Part shown: positions 35,101-44,203 of the stretch, in pieces
How the letters are laid out: each line of letters opens with the position of its first letter
How positions within the stretch are numbered: the first letter of the stretch is position 1
Assembly (NCBI GenBank): GCA_019748295.1
Contig: JAIEPT010000074.1
Span: 1 to 64,000, forward strand
Direction of reading: 5' to 3'
DNA length: 64,000 nucleotides
Origin: Gemmataceae bacterium
Lineage (GTDB): Bacteria; Planctomycetota; Planctomycetia; Gemmatales; Gemmataceae
Made by a program: the position numbers and the translations under genes
The notes under the pieces: generated by a model
Database searches by the model: none
Seen by the model: only the letters and a program-made list of their open reading frames with translations
What the model was told of the DNA's origin: nothing

Positions 35101-38100
35101 AATCGCTGAGCACGATCGGCAAGGACAACGTGAAGGTCGTCGGCAATCCCGGCGGCCCCTTCGTCATTTCGTTCCAGGGCGATCTCGCCTTCACCGACGT
35201 CGCGACGATCGGGGTCAACGCGGCCGGCCTGACGGGTGGGTCCAGCCCGAACGTCTCGATCGTCGAAACGACCAAGGGCTCGACGGTCGTTCTCCAAGTC
35301 ATCGCACTCAACAACAGCACCTCGGCGGGCGGAGCGACCGACTTCCTCGTGAAGCTGGCCCCGCAATCCGCCGTAGGAACCTACAGCTACATCGTCGGCC
35401 CAAACATTCGCGACAAGTTCCGCGATCGCGACTCGACGATTCAGTCCCCAACCTACGCCGCGCCTTTCAACGCGACAGGCGTTGCGGGCGTCGGAGCCAT
35501 CAACCCCAGTTCGACCAACCTAGGCTACAAGGAATTCGCTCTCGACCTGTCGGCCGCCGCCCTCGCCGGCAATATCGTCGATCTGAATGTGCGTTTCACC
35601 GGCGCCGGCAACGGCCTTCGCAATGCGGACATTTACCTTGAAGCCCCCAACGGCACGCGTGTCCCGCTCGCCATTCAAGATGGCGCCATCGTGGACGGGT
35701 CCGCGGTCAAGTTCGACGATCAAGCCGCCAACTACCTTTCGGCAGCCGCCGGCGTCGGAACCGTCAAAGCAATCGGATGGCTGTCGAACTTCAACCGCAC
35801 CGTGTCGAGCCTGGGCGCCAACGGCATCTGGAAGCTCATCGTCATCAACGAGAGCAACAACGCCGGAACCGTCACTGCGTGGGGCCTCGATATCGCCACC
35901 GATGCAACGTTCGGCAACGACGTGATCGCGAATGCCGGCAACTGGATGGATCAGAATCAGAACGCGATCCAGCGCGAATCCGCCAGCGGCGACGTCAACC
36001 AAACCATCACCGTCAGCGGCAATCCGACCGGCGGAACCTTCCGCCTCGTCTACGGTTCCGAGTTCGTCGATGTTCCCTACAGCACCAGCAACAACACGAC
36101 GCGCGGAAACATTCTCAGCGCCCTCGAATCGCTGAACGGCATCGCTCCGGGCGATGTTTCCGTCTCGAATGCGATCGGCAACTCGTGGACCGTCACGTTC
36201 AGCCGCAAGTTCGCTCGCACCAGCCTTTACACGCTGGGCGTCGACGGCGCGGGGCTCACGGGCGGCACGAACGCTTCCGTGCTGGCAGCCTCCGCTTCTC
36301 GCTGGGACGTCTTCGCGGCGCCTTCGCCGGACCAATCGGAAAATCCCTACTTCCCGTCGTTCGACAATCGGACTTCGCCCCTGTCGATTCCCGGCGCCTA
36401 TCTGGTGACCGGCGCCGCCTACGAAAGCACGACGACCAACTACAACACGAATACGATCCGCGACGCCAATGTCGCCGGCCCCAACGGCGCCGGCGTCACC
36501 TATAGCGACATCGTGATCGCCGACGACGCCGCGGGCGCCGTGCTGACGGATCTGAATGTCGAGGTTTTGCTCGATCACGACCGCATCAACGATCTCCGGT
36601 TGACGCTCATCGCACCCGACGGCACGCAGGTTCGACTCGCCCAAGGCCGCGGCAACCTTTTCGGCGGATCCAACGATCGCTTTGCCGACGTCGTCTTCGA
36701 CGATTCGGCGAGCACATCCATCGCCTTGTTCTCCGGCATTTCGGGTTCCTATCGCCCGGAAGTCAGCCTCTCCAACATGCTCGGCAAGAAACTCGCCGGC
36801 ACGTGGCGGCTGATGATCGAAGATCTCAGCACCGGCGGCAACGGCAACTCGCAGCTCGTCAAATGGTCGCTGCAGCCGCGCACCGCCTTGTACCTGAATG
36901 CGGTCGCCAACTTCATCGACGTCTCCTTCGATCGCGACATCGACGTTTCGAGCTTCACGGGAGCCGACGTCGTGTCCGTCACCGGCCCGCAAGGCGCCAT
37001 CACCGGAACGTTCGGCGTCGCCGCGAATCCGGCAGGCACGCCCGTCGGCCAGGAACGCCGCCGCTTCCGGATCACGTTCCCCGCAGGCCAAGCCGTGCCC
37101 GGCTGGTACAATCTGGTGCTCGGCTCGGACATCAAGGACACCCAAGGCAACCGCGTCGACAACAACCTCAACGCGGGGCTCGACGTCCTGCGCAGCAGCG
37201 ACCCCAGCGTCGCGGCGATCTCGTCGTGGAACGTCCGCAACTACGCATCGACTGCCGCCTACGTCACGATTCCCGCGAACAGCGTGGTCGATTCGACCTT
37301 GGAAATCAAAGACAACTTCGTGATCCAGCGCGATGCGACCAATCGCATCCAGGTCACGATGAACATCACGTTCCCCGACGTCCGCGACCTCGACGTCTCC
37401 TTGATCGCGCCGGACGGCACGATCATCCGCCTTGTGCGCGGCGCCGACCTCGTGCAGAACCAGGCGAACGTGCAGAATTTCCAGGGGACCGTACTCGACG
37501 ACGCCGACACGCTCAACGGCATCGCGATCAACCCGATCCAAGGCGCCCAGGCCCCGTACGCCCCGCCCGCAGGCGGAGCCTACAAGCCGGTGGATTCGCT
37601 GTTCCCGCTGGTCGGCAAGAATTCCGCGGGAATCTGGCGGCTTCGCGTGGCGAACAACGGATCGCAAACCGGAACCATCGGCTACAACAACGGCGGTCAG
37701 GATTCATTCTGGTCGCTCAAGCTGCCCGAAGCGATCGCAGGTTCGGGTCTGGGCGAGGTTGCCGCCGATCGTGCGACGGTTTCCTTCCGCGTCTTCGTCG
37801 GCGATTCGACCAATCCGCTCAGCAGTCAAGCCTGGACGGGCGTCGGCCCCTTCACGGCCGAGAACCAGACCAATGCAGGCGCCGTCCGCACCATCGCGGT
37901 CGATCCGTCCGATCCGTCCGGGAACACCGTGTTCCTCGGCGCCGCCGACGGCGGCGTCTGGAAGACCACGAACTTCCTTACGGACAACCCAGCCGGCCCG
38001 ACCTGGATTGCTCTTACCGACTTCGGTCCGGTCCGCGGCCTCCGCAACATGTCGATCACCGTCATCGGCCGCAACGGCGATCCGAACCAATCGATCGTCT

Positions 38101-41100
38101 TCGTCGGCACCGGCGACTACTTCACGAGCCGCGGCGGCGTCGGCTTCCTCCGCTCCGCGGACGGCGGCAAAACCTGGTCTGTCATCGGCGATCAGACCAA
38201 CGGCGAAGTGCTGGATGCCGCCAACGCGCCGATTACGCTCACCGGCGCCATCATCAATAAGATCGTCGCCGATCCCACGCCCCAATCCGGCGGCGCGCAA
38301 AGCTACATCCTCTACGCCGCCATCTCAGGGACGAACGGGGGCCTCTACCGCAGCCTCGACTCCGGCCTGACCTGGCGACAGATCCGCGCCGGCAACGCTA
38401 CCGACGTCACGTTGGCGCCGACCGGCCTCAAGGACACCAACGGCAACTTGCAGCAGCTCTGGGCCGCCTTCCAGAACGACGGCATCTACTCCACCAGCTT
38501 CGCAACCACCGCGACGAACCTCTCCATTCAGCCCGGCGGCGGCGGGGTCAACACCCGCACCAACAACGGCACTCCGCTCCCCGTCAGCGCGAACACCATC
38601 TCGCTTGCGGGCAAAGGACGCGTCATCATTTCCGCGGTCGAGCCGAGTTCCTCGAACTCGCTCGGCAATTCGCTCTACGCGGGCTGGCTCTACGCGGCGG
38701 TCGTCTCCGCGACCGGCTCGCTCGAGCTGTACATGACCAAGGACTACGGGCAAAACTGGACGCGTGCCGTTCTGCCGATCTCGGTCCCCGTCGCTCCCGC
38801 CACGGCGACCTTTGGCTCCAACAACGAAAGCAACGCGCAGGTCGATCCGTTCAACGGGCTAGGCAATGCCCAGTCCTCCCTGGCGATCGATCCGGCGAAT
38901 CCCAACATCGTCTACATCGGCGGCAATCGCGTCATTCGCGTCGATACGACAACGATGGCCGATGCGTACGCATTGATCAACTTCGACAACAGCGATCCTG
39001 GGGCCGGCGGCGTGCAGACGGCAAGCCCCGGATCGGTGACTCCGCAGACGAACGTGCTTCGAGGCATGGTTCCGATCGCGACGGATTACTACAACCTGAT
39101 CCGCCATCCGGACAACGTGCTGAATCCCAATTCAGGCACCAACATCAGCCTGAACGCGTTGGGCACGTTCGTGAATGACGGCCGGGACCTCAAGTGGTCC
39201 GCCGTCGCCACGCCGAGCACCGGATTGCTTCCGCTCTCCGTGCAGCAGATGATCGTTCGCACGGATCCGACGACCGGCGAACGCCGAATCTACTACGCGA
39301 CAGGCACGGGCGTCTACACGAACGTGGTGGACGAGACGGGCTCTGCCGTGACCACGCAAGGCAGCCTCGGCATCGTTTCGGGCGCTCGCAACAGCAACCT
39401 GCAGATCGATACGGTGTCGCAGGGCACGGTCATCGCCAGCGTGACAGGCGCCCGTGCCGCGGACGTGTTCGGAGCCAGCTTCAGCCAGAATGCTCAAATG
39501 ACGGGTCTGCCCGACGACTGGATGCGCACCGGCAACCTGATTTCGACGCAACTCTCGTTCGCCCCCGGCGCGCTGGTTCAAGCGGTGCTCGACGGGAGCG
39601 GCGACTGGTATCAGTACCTCAATCCTTCGTACCTCACCGCGCTCGGCCAATCAGCGGGCAACTTCTTCCAATACGCCGACAACTCCGTCACCGATACCAC
39701 CTACATCCGCAATGGCGGCACCCTGCTCAGCGCAGCCACGGGTGGAGCGGCCCAGTGGAGCAGCTACCCTAATCCGGTCATCGACACCTTCCCGCTGACC
39801 GTCGCACTGGCCAAGCCGGCCGTCGGTCAAAACCCGTGGGACGGATCGTCGGTGCTGCTCGGTTCGCCTCAGGGCCGCGTCTACCTCTCCACCGGCAATT
39901 CGCTGCAAGGCAAGGGCCAGGTTTGGATCACGATTGCGAATCAAGGCCAGCTCAGCGCCGCCAACGCGGTGTCCGCGGTCGCCTTCGGAGCGCCCGACAC
40001 CGGCAGCGCGAATCTCAATTCGTTCATCTACGCCGGCACGCAAAACGGCCAGGTCTTCGTGACCACCACGGGCGGCAGCACGTGGAACAACATCACGGGG
40101 AACCTCACCGGCGGGCAGATCCTGGGAATCTACACCAATCCCGCACGCGGCAGCCGTGAAGTCTTCGCGCTGACGACGACCGGGATTTGGAAGTTGCCGA
40201 ACAGCTCCACCGGCACGACCTGGACGCAACTCAACGACACGGCCGGCAAGGGCAACCTGCTGACGGCGACTCGAAACATCTTCGGGGACGTCGGCAACAC
40301 CGAAGCCGCGATGCGCTATCTCACCTCGATGCAGGTCGATTGGCGCTTCGCGATTCCCGATGGCTTAGGCGGAACATTCCCCGTCCTCTATGTCGCGGGG
40401 CACGGCGGCGTCTTCCGCTCGATCGACAACGGCGCCACCTGGAAGCCGTACCCGGAAAACGCCGTCACCACCTACAACATCGCCGCTGGGGGATTATTGC
40501 CCAACGTCGCCGTGTTGGACCTCAATTTGGCGACCGGCGGCATCAACTACTCCACCGGCTTCCCCGACCAATCGACCGCGCAGAACGTGCTTGTCGCTCG
40601 CACGCTTGGCCGCGGCAGCTTCAGCATCCGCCTCGACAATTCCGACTTCGACCAATACTCGGTCGTGCCGAACAAGGGGCCGCGCGTGCTCAGCATCGCG
40701 GCGGTCAATCCGAATCCGGGCAACACGATCACGGGCATCGACGTCACCTTCGAGGGCGCCGTCGATCCGTACACGTTCACCTCGACGGACGTGCTGAGCC
40801 TGAGAGACCCCAACAACGTCGCCATCGCCATCGGTTCGATCGCCAGTCTGAACCCAGCGAGCAACGGCGACAAGGTTTATCGCGTCCTGTTCGCCACGCC
40901 GCAAACGGCGTCCGGTTCCTACTCGATCGGGCTCGGCACGGACATCGCCGATTACTCCGCGAACCTGATGAACCAGGACAACGACAACGTCAACGGCGAG
41001 ATCCCGTCCGACCGATTCAGCGGCTCCGTATCGATTCAGCTCAATCGGGCGCCCACCTTCTCGAACATCCCCGACCAGATCACGACGCCCAACGTCGCGA

Positions 41101-43991
41101 CGACGCCTTTCGTCTTCACGGTGACCGATCCCGACCCGGGCGCCGGCGTCACGGTTGTCGTGACGAGCTCGTCCAACACGACGCTCGCCCCGCTCCCGAA
41201 CATCGTGCTGACGCCGCAAGGGGGCGGATCGTATCAGATCATCATTACGCCCGCTTCCAACCAGTACGGCACCTCGATGATCACGCTGACCGCCACCGAC
41301 GGCCGCGGGTTGGCGACGACCAAGACCTTCAACCTGATCGTCGATACCGCGCCCACGGTCAACTTCGCGACCGACCCGCTGACGACGCCCCATCGCCCGT
41401 TCACGCGAACCGTCGGGATGACGTTCTCCGATGCCGAAATGGACACGGTAAGCTTCGGAACGCCGACCGTCGCCGCGGCGGGGCCGGCTGCGACGTTGCA
41501 GACGCAATTCCAGTTCTTCGCCACCGGCAACAATTACTACAACCTCTACAGCCAAAACGAAAAGTGGTTCAAGAGCCAGACGACGGGCGCATGGTACTTC
41601 ATCACGCCCAACGGCCAAATTCGCCGCGACTTCGGATCGTTCGGCGCCTCGACCCTGCTGCCGACTTCGCTGACTTACGCCCAATGGAACGACAACAGCC
41701 TGATCTTCAACGCCCTGACGCCGCCTTCGCTCAGTGTGACGGTGCAGAACGTGATGCAGGCTAATGGAAGCGGCACCGCGGATCTTGTCATCGGCAACAC
41801 GGCATCGCCCAACTTCGTGGGCTCCGTGGAAATCACCGTCCCCTATAGCGATGGGTACTTGCAGGGCACGAAGAAGCTCGCCGTGACGTTCACGAACACC
41901 ACGCCGAACGTCCCGGCCGTCGGCCCGCAGTCGGTTTCGCATCTGACCGGATCGTTGTCCGTGCCGATGCAGATCACCGATGCCGAGAGCGATCCGATCA
42001 ACTTCACCGGCAACGCTCTGGACGCTTTGGCGTATCGCCTGGACACGCGGTACGACTTCTTCTTCACCGGCAACGCTTACCAGAACAGCAACGGCCTCAA
42101 CGAAAAGTGGTTCCGCAGCTTGACGCAGAACCAATGGTTCTACATCACGCCCGCCGGCAACGTATATCGAAACGCGGCCGCCAATCCCTTCGCTCAACTG
42201 GATGTGTCGTTCTGGACCACTCCGTCGAAACTCTTGAACGCCGCCCAGAACACCACGTCGTTCATCGATGTTCTGTCCAACGAGGACCCGGCCCGCCTCG
42301 ATCGGCAGTACGATTTCTACTTCACCGGCGGCTATTCGCTGAACTTCTACGGCCAAAACGAGAAGTGGTTCCGCAGCGCCATCGACAACGCATGGTTCTT
42401 CATCCTCCCCACGGGCGAGGTTCGCAGAGACGGCGGCAGCTTTGCCGCATCGACGATCGTGCCCGCTTCGCTGGATTCGAGCTACTGGTTCAACCCGACC
42501 AAGCTGATCAACGGCTCGACCTTGGCCGCCCCCGCGATCACCGCCAACTACAACGATCCCAACCTCGATCTGGCGTGGGATGCGTCCGCCGTCTCAGGAA
42601 AAGCCCTGGTGAGCGTCTTCGCCAGCGACGGCATCGCGGGCGCCTTGCAGAGCTTCGCCTTCGACGTCACCAACGCCGCCCCCACGCTTGCCCCGATCTC
42701 CGATCGCACCGGGGCGAACGCCGTTTCGCACAGTGCGGGAACGATCCAGATTCCGCTCACCGTCTCGGATGCGGACATCAATGGTCTTGCCCCGGACGAC
42801 ACGCTCACCTACACGGTGACGTTCTCGCCGGGGGACGCCTACGACCTCGATCAGCAATTGCAGTTCGTGAAACAGGGCGGGACGTACTACTTCAACAACT
42901 CGGGCCAAAGCGAGAAATGGGTCTTCAGCCAGACCAACAATGCTTGGTACACGCTGTTGCCGAACGGCGACCTGAAACTCGCGGTCGGATCGCCTGCTCA
43001 GTGGACGCTGGTGAAGAATCTCGGCACGGCGGTCTACAACGACCCGACGCTGCTGCACGAAGCGACGAACACGCCGTTGCCGGCGGGTCTCGCCAACTTC
43101 TCGGGTTCGGTGACGGGCGCCTACCCCAATCCGAATCTCAACATCAACATCCCGCCCCAATTCGTCGGGACGGCCAAGGTGACGGTGAAGGTCAAGGACG
43201 GCGTCGGCGGCGAAGCGACGCAGTCGTTCTTCCTTGAAACCACCAACCCGACCGCCCCGAACATCACCGTCCTCCCCGCTGGGCCCTACACCGTCAATAA
43301 CGGCAACACGCTCAGCCTCAACGTCAATACCGTCGATGCCGACGGCGATGCCACGACGGTAACGCTCGAGGCCGTGGGCCAACTCGGCGTCGTCGTGCGG
43401 AGCCAGTATCAGCTCAGTTTCGGGGGCGACTACTACTTCAACTCGAGCGGATTCGGCGAGAAGTGGCTCCGCAGCGGCACGACGGCCAGCGGTTGGGTCT
43501 ACATCAAGCCGGATGGCTCGATCTGGCAGTGGGGCAAGACTGTCGCCGACACGCAATTGACCTCCGTCGATCGCGTCTTCTACGACGATCCGCGCCTACT
43601 GACTTCGCCCGTTGCCAAGCAAGGTCTGGCGTACGAACTCGACCGCTTAAACACGCTGACGTACTATCCTCAATACGACTCGTACAACAACCTGAACGCC
43701 CGCTGGTTCTTGTCGTCGTCGAACTTGTGGTACTACGTGATGCCGAACGGGGACTTCGTGCGCAACGGAGTGGTCCTCACGACGCTGCCCACGTCGTTCC
43801 ACACGACCCCGCTGTCGCTTCAGAACGCATACGGGGCCGCCAACCCAGTGCAGTTCGACGCCACGCTCACCGGCGGAACCCAGCTCGACGTCACCTCGAC
43901 CGCCGGCTACCTCGGCGACGTCTGGGTGCTGCTCAAGGCGACCGACGGCAACAAGGTCACCTACCAAACCGTGAAAGTCACCTCCGTGTGA
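32163..43991 (+). CDS. Giant multidomain surface/secreted protein (3942 aa)
   Basis: The N-terminus is basic and carries FETLEDRTVPA at residues 31-41, the start motif of many planctomycete giants, in place of an ordinary signal peptide. In order, with approximate residues: sialidase-like segment with Asp-box STDGGTNW (60-350); P/Homo B domain (356-513); more sialidase-like sequence (545-750); two copies of a GG-x-F-x-L-x-F ... NASA-x3-Q-x-AL-x2-L repeat (790-890, 943-1040) and a third at 1281-1381; P domains at 1110-1250, 1436-1577 and 1673-1857; VPS10/BNR-like propeller with Asp-boxes SADGGKTW, SLDSGLTW and SIDNGATW (1893-2830); Ig/cadherin-like domains carrying six EKWF modules (2963-3942). 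AAGGTGAG precedes ATG 32163. It is probably an adhesin or surface layer component; no enzyme site is evident. Confidence 0.9.
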   Translation: MASFFDRFFSSRRKPAPLRRTDAGRKKRPVFETLEDRTVPATLPPALVTPNTNPVMAGAFNPQLAVDPLNSQNMVAIASTGAALTGQYSTDGGTNWNPFVAPLSFQDPNLGAGNNFTSITDPSITFDRNGRFYVSASYQDATYNSGAIRVTRYDMRDGTPNADFNSVVYRWFGVDPAFNPVVAVDTNETAWTDPETGATRVDTLANSVVLSRNGQTGPDSEIIPRGIYVAWNANLSLAAGDPLGTNLSRIFVAASGDGGRTFTTQQAASANNVNAANPVITFSAPGTSGSSNLMIFWNQGTGIVLDRSDPTNGISDGGVVAAAQEFSNNIPVPIADATQNFDATPTRTLPDTANATTSPIVVNIDAQGLNTIRDVNVTVNITNQDLSQLLIELVPPTGSGLPTIPLVLNRIDGSGAVIAANRGIAGTNLGVLPSTGNSVGAVFDGDSMRSITAGSGPFVGYFRPETGNLSLLNGFASAQMNGQWRLRVTDNFSSATNGTTTTGTIQGWSIKFTGRIDTPGVGGNAFANIEIPVATSIAQSNTQTGTALVAAGAPGINSGLSVAVDRSVGAFSPYAGRMYVAYNSGTAANPDVSVAYSDNGLLWQTTRINDDSASDNMSEGTRAQFMPTIAVDPGTGTLVATYYDARWDAANARATTMIATSIDGGASFSKSAYLNATKTAVDLISGATINIEPIPGNAAAAGAGAFGDRQGLAVIDGRVVALFASNPNAAGSNVYTANVTFASGPRIISGDMGPILDESVTRSVSAGGNTTGVYVYNAGTVVAPNEVRNVNLTGTVTGGFFRLTFRGSNTSQIAYNASAATVQSALQALSSIGTGNVQVSGVPGAWVVTFVNSLGGQDVADADMTATNVSLAGTTPGVAVATNTQGSTYSGGTRQLDGFQVKFDRRVDPATFDYRDIELYFRSPTTPGSQLGTPLAINESQTLTIVGGPTGGSFTLTFGAATTGNLPHNASAVEIQAALQSLSTIGKDNVKVVGNPGGPFVISFQGDLAFTDVATIGVNAAGLTGGSSPNVSIVETTKGSTVVLQVIALNNSTSAGGATDFLVKLAPQSAVGTYSYIVGPNIRDKFRDRDSTIQSPTYAAPFNATGVAGVGAINPSSTNLGYKEFALDLSAAALAGNIVDLNVRFTGAGNGLRNADIYLEAPNGTRVPLAIQDGAIVDGSAVKFDDQAANYLSAAAGVGTVKAIGWLSNFNRTVSSLGANGIWKLIVINESNNAGTVTAWGLDIATDATFGNDVIANAGNWMDQNQNAIQRESASGDVNQTITVSGNPTGGTFRLVYGSEFVDVPYSTSNNTTRGNILSALESLNGIAPGDVSVSNAIGNSWTVTFSRKFARTSLYTLGVDGAGLTGGTNASVLAASASRWDVFAAPSPDQSENPYFPSFDNRTSPLSIPGAYLVTGAAYESTTTNYNTNTIRDANVAGPNGAGVTYSDIVIADDAAGAVLTDLNVEVLLDHDRINDLRLTLIAPDGTQVRLAQGRGNLFGGSNDRFADVVFDDSASTSIALFSGISGSYRPEVSLSNMLGKKLAGTWRLMIEDLSTGGNGNSQLVKWSLQPRTALYLNAVANFIDVSFDRDIDVSSFTGADVVSVTGPQGAITGTFGVAANPAGTPVGQERRRFRITFPAGQAVPGWYNLVLGSDIKDTQGNRVDNNLNAGLDVLRSSDPSVAAISSWNVRNYASTAAYVTIPANSVVDSTLEIKDNFVIQRDATNRIQVTMNITFPDVRDLDVSLIAPDGTIIRLVRGADLVQNQANVQNFQGTVLDDADTLNGIAINPIQGAQAPYAPPAGGAYKPVDSLFPLVGKNSAGIWRLRVANNGSQTGTIGYNNGGQDSFWSLKLPEAIAGSGLGEVAADRATVSFRVFVGDSTNPLSSQAWTGVGPFTAENQTNAGAVRTIAVDPSDPSGNTVFLGAADGGVWKTTNFLTDNPAGPTWIALTDFGPVRGLRNMSITVIGRNGDPNQSIVFVGTGDYFTSRGGVGFLRSADGGKTWSVIGDQTNGEVLDAANAPITLTGAIINKIVADPTPQSGGAQSYILYAAISGTNGGLYRSLDSGLTWRQIRAGNATDVTLAPTGLKDTNGNLQQLWAAFQNDGIYSTSFATTATNLSIQPGGGGVNTRTNNGTPLPVSANTISLAGKGRVIISAVEPSSSNSLGNSLYAGWLYAAVVSATGSLELYMTKDYGQNWTRAVLPISVPVAPATATFGSNNESNAQVDPFNGLGNAQSSLAIDPANPNIVYIGGNRVIRVDTTTMADAYALINFDNSDPGAGGVQTASPGSVTPQTNVLRGMVPIATDYYNLIRHPDNVLNPNSGTNISLNALGTFVNDGRDLKWSAVATPSTGLLPLSVQQMIVRTDPTTGERRIYYATGTGVYTNVVDETGSAVTTQGSLGIVSGARNSNLQIDTVSQGTVIASVTGARAADVFGASFSQNAQMTGLPDDWMRTGNLISTQLSFAPGALVQAVLDGSGDWYQYLNPSYLTALGQSAGNFFQYADNSVTDTTYIRNGGTLLSAATGGAAQWSSYPNPVIDTFPLTVALAKPAVGQNPWDGSSVLLGSPQGRVYLSTGNSLQGKGQVWITIANQGQLSAANAVSAVAFGAPDTGSANLNSFIYAGTQNGQVFVTTTGGSTWNNITGNLTGGQILGIYTNPARGSREVFALTTTGIWKLPNSSTGTTWTQLNDTAGKGNLLTATRNIFGDVGNTEAAMRYLTSMQVDWRFAIPDGLGGTFPVLYVAGHGGVFRSIDNGATWKPYPENAVTTYNIAAGGLLPNVAVLDLNLATGGINYSTGFPDQSTAQNVLVARTLGRGSFSIRLDNSDFDQYSVVPNKGPRVLSIAAVNPNPGNTITGIDVTFEGAVDPYTFTSTDVLSLRDPNNVAIAIGSIASLNPASNGDKVYRVLFATPQTASGSYSIGLGTDIADYSANLMNQDNDNVNGEIPSDRFSGSVSIQLNRAPTFSNIPDQITTPNVATTPFVFTVTDPDPGAGVTVVVTSSSNTTLAPLPNIVLTPQGGGSYQIIITPASNQYGTSMITLTATDGRGLATTKTFNLIVDTAPTVNFATDPLTTPHRPFTRTVGMTFSDAEMDTVSFGTPTVAAAGPAATLQTQFQFFATGNNYYNLYSQNEKWFKSQTTGAWYFITPNGQIRRDFGSFGASTLLPTSLTYAQWNDNSLIFNALTPPSLSVTVQNVMQANGSGTADLVIGNTASPNFVGSVEITVPYSDGYLQGTKKLAVTFTNTTPNVPAVGPQSVSHLTGSLSVPMQITDAESDPINFTGNALDALAYRLDTRYDFFFTGNAYQNSNGLNEKWFRSLTQNQWFYITPAGNVYRNAAANPFAQLDVSFWTTPSKLLNAAQNTTSFIDVLSNEDPARLDRQYDFYFTGGYSLNFYGQNEKWFRSAIDNAWFFILPTGEVRRDGGSFAASTIVPASLDSSYWFNPTKLINGSTLAAPAITANYNDPNLDLAWDASAVSGKALVSVFASDGIAGALQSFAFDVTNAAPTLAPISDRTGANAVSHSAGTIQIPLTVSDADINGLAPDDTLTYTVTFSPGDAYDLDQQLQFVKQGGTYYFNNSGQSEKWVFSQTNNAWYTLLPNGDLKLAVGSPAQWTLVKNLGTAVYNDPTLLHEATNTPLPAGLANFSGSVTGAYPNPNLNINIPPQFVGTAKVTVKVKDGVGGEATQSFFLETTNPTAPNITVLPAGPYTVNNGNTLSLNVNTVDADGDATTVTLEAVGQLGVVVRSQYQLSFGGDYYFNSSGFGEKWLRSGTTASGWVYIKPDGSIWQWGKTVADTQLTSVDRVFYDDPRLLTSPVAKQGLAYELDRLNTLTYYPQYDSYNNLNARWFLSSSNLWYYVMPNGDFVRNGVVLTTLPTSFHTTPLSLQNAYGAANPVQFDATLTGGTQLDVTSTAGYLGDVWVLLKATDGNKVTYQTVKVTSV
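41499..43832 (+). repeat. Six degenerate copies of a ~65-75-residue EKWF module inside the giant protein
   Basis: Copies at about 41499-41715, 42039-42243, 42298-42520, 42847-43070, 43396-43614 and 43639-43832. The common pattern is F-x-G-x(2)-Y-x(3)-G-x-(N/S)-EKW(F/L)-x-S, then W-(Y/F)-x-(I/L)-x-P-x-G, then Y-x-(D/N)-P-x-L-L. The last copy has ARWF in place of EKWF. Copies 1 and 4 clearly lie after a 'V...F.DAE'-type cadherin strand and before its closing strand, so they look like insertions in Ig-like domains. Confidence 0.8.
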
Positions 43992-44011
43992 CCCCAGCCC
44001 ATGACCACCGC

Positions 44012-44051
44012 GCGACCTTGCCTGCATCCGCAGCGAGGTCGCTTTTCTTTT
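44012..44051 (+). terminator. Intrinsic terminator of the giant gene
   Basis: GCGACCT and AGGTCGC form a stem around a 17-nt loop, followed by TTTTCTTTT, 20 nt after the stop codon. Confidence 0.8.
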
Positions 44052-44092
44052 CCCGGGCGCCTACCATCGTCCATGCCTCATCAGGGCTGGCC

Positions 44093-44122
44093 TTGACACC
44101 CGTTCGGGGCTTTGGGTAAATC
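44093..44122 (+). promoter_or_regulatory. Candidate promoter of the plus-strand glycan operon
   Basis: A consensus TTGACA (44093-44098) is followed after 18 bp by the weaker TAAATC. It lies between the giant-gene terminator and the aminotransferase start. Confidence 0.45.
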
Positions 44123-44203
44123 ATGCGGGATGCACGGACTTTTCGGCCCGGAAGACTTGGTTCGAGAAGACTCGGTTCGAGCCACGCACCACAAGGGGAC
44201 ACC

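Noticed and set aside
32193-37667. Long minus-strand open frames (over 1000 and 700 codons) opposite the giant gene
   Set aside because: They mirror the plus-strand codon pattern of a GC-rich gene, have Arg/Asp/Val/Gly-rich composition with no domain, and lack ribosome-binding sites. The plus-strand frame has clear P domains and Asp boxes.
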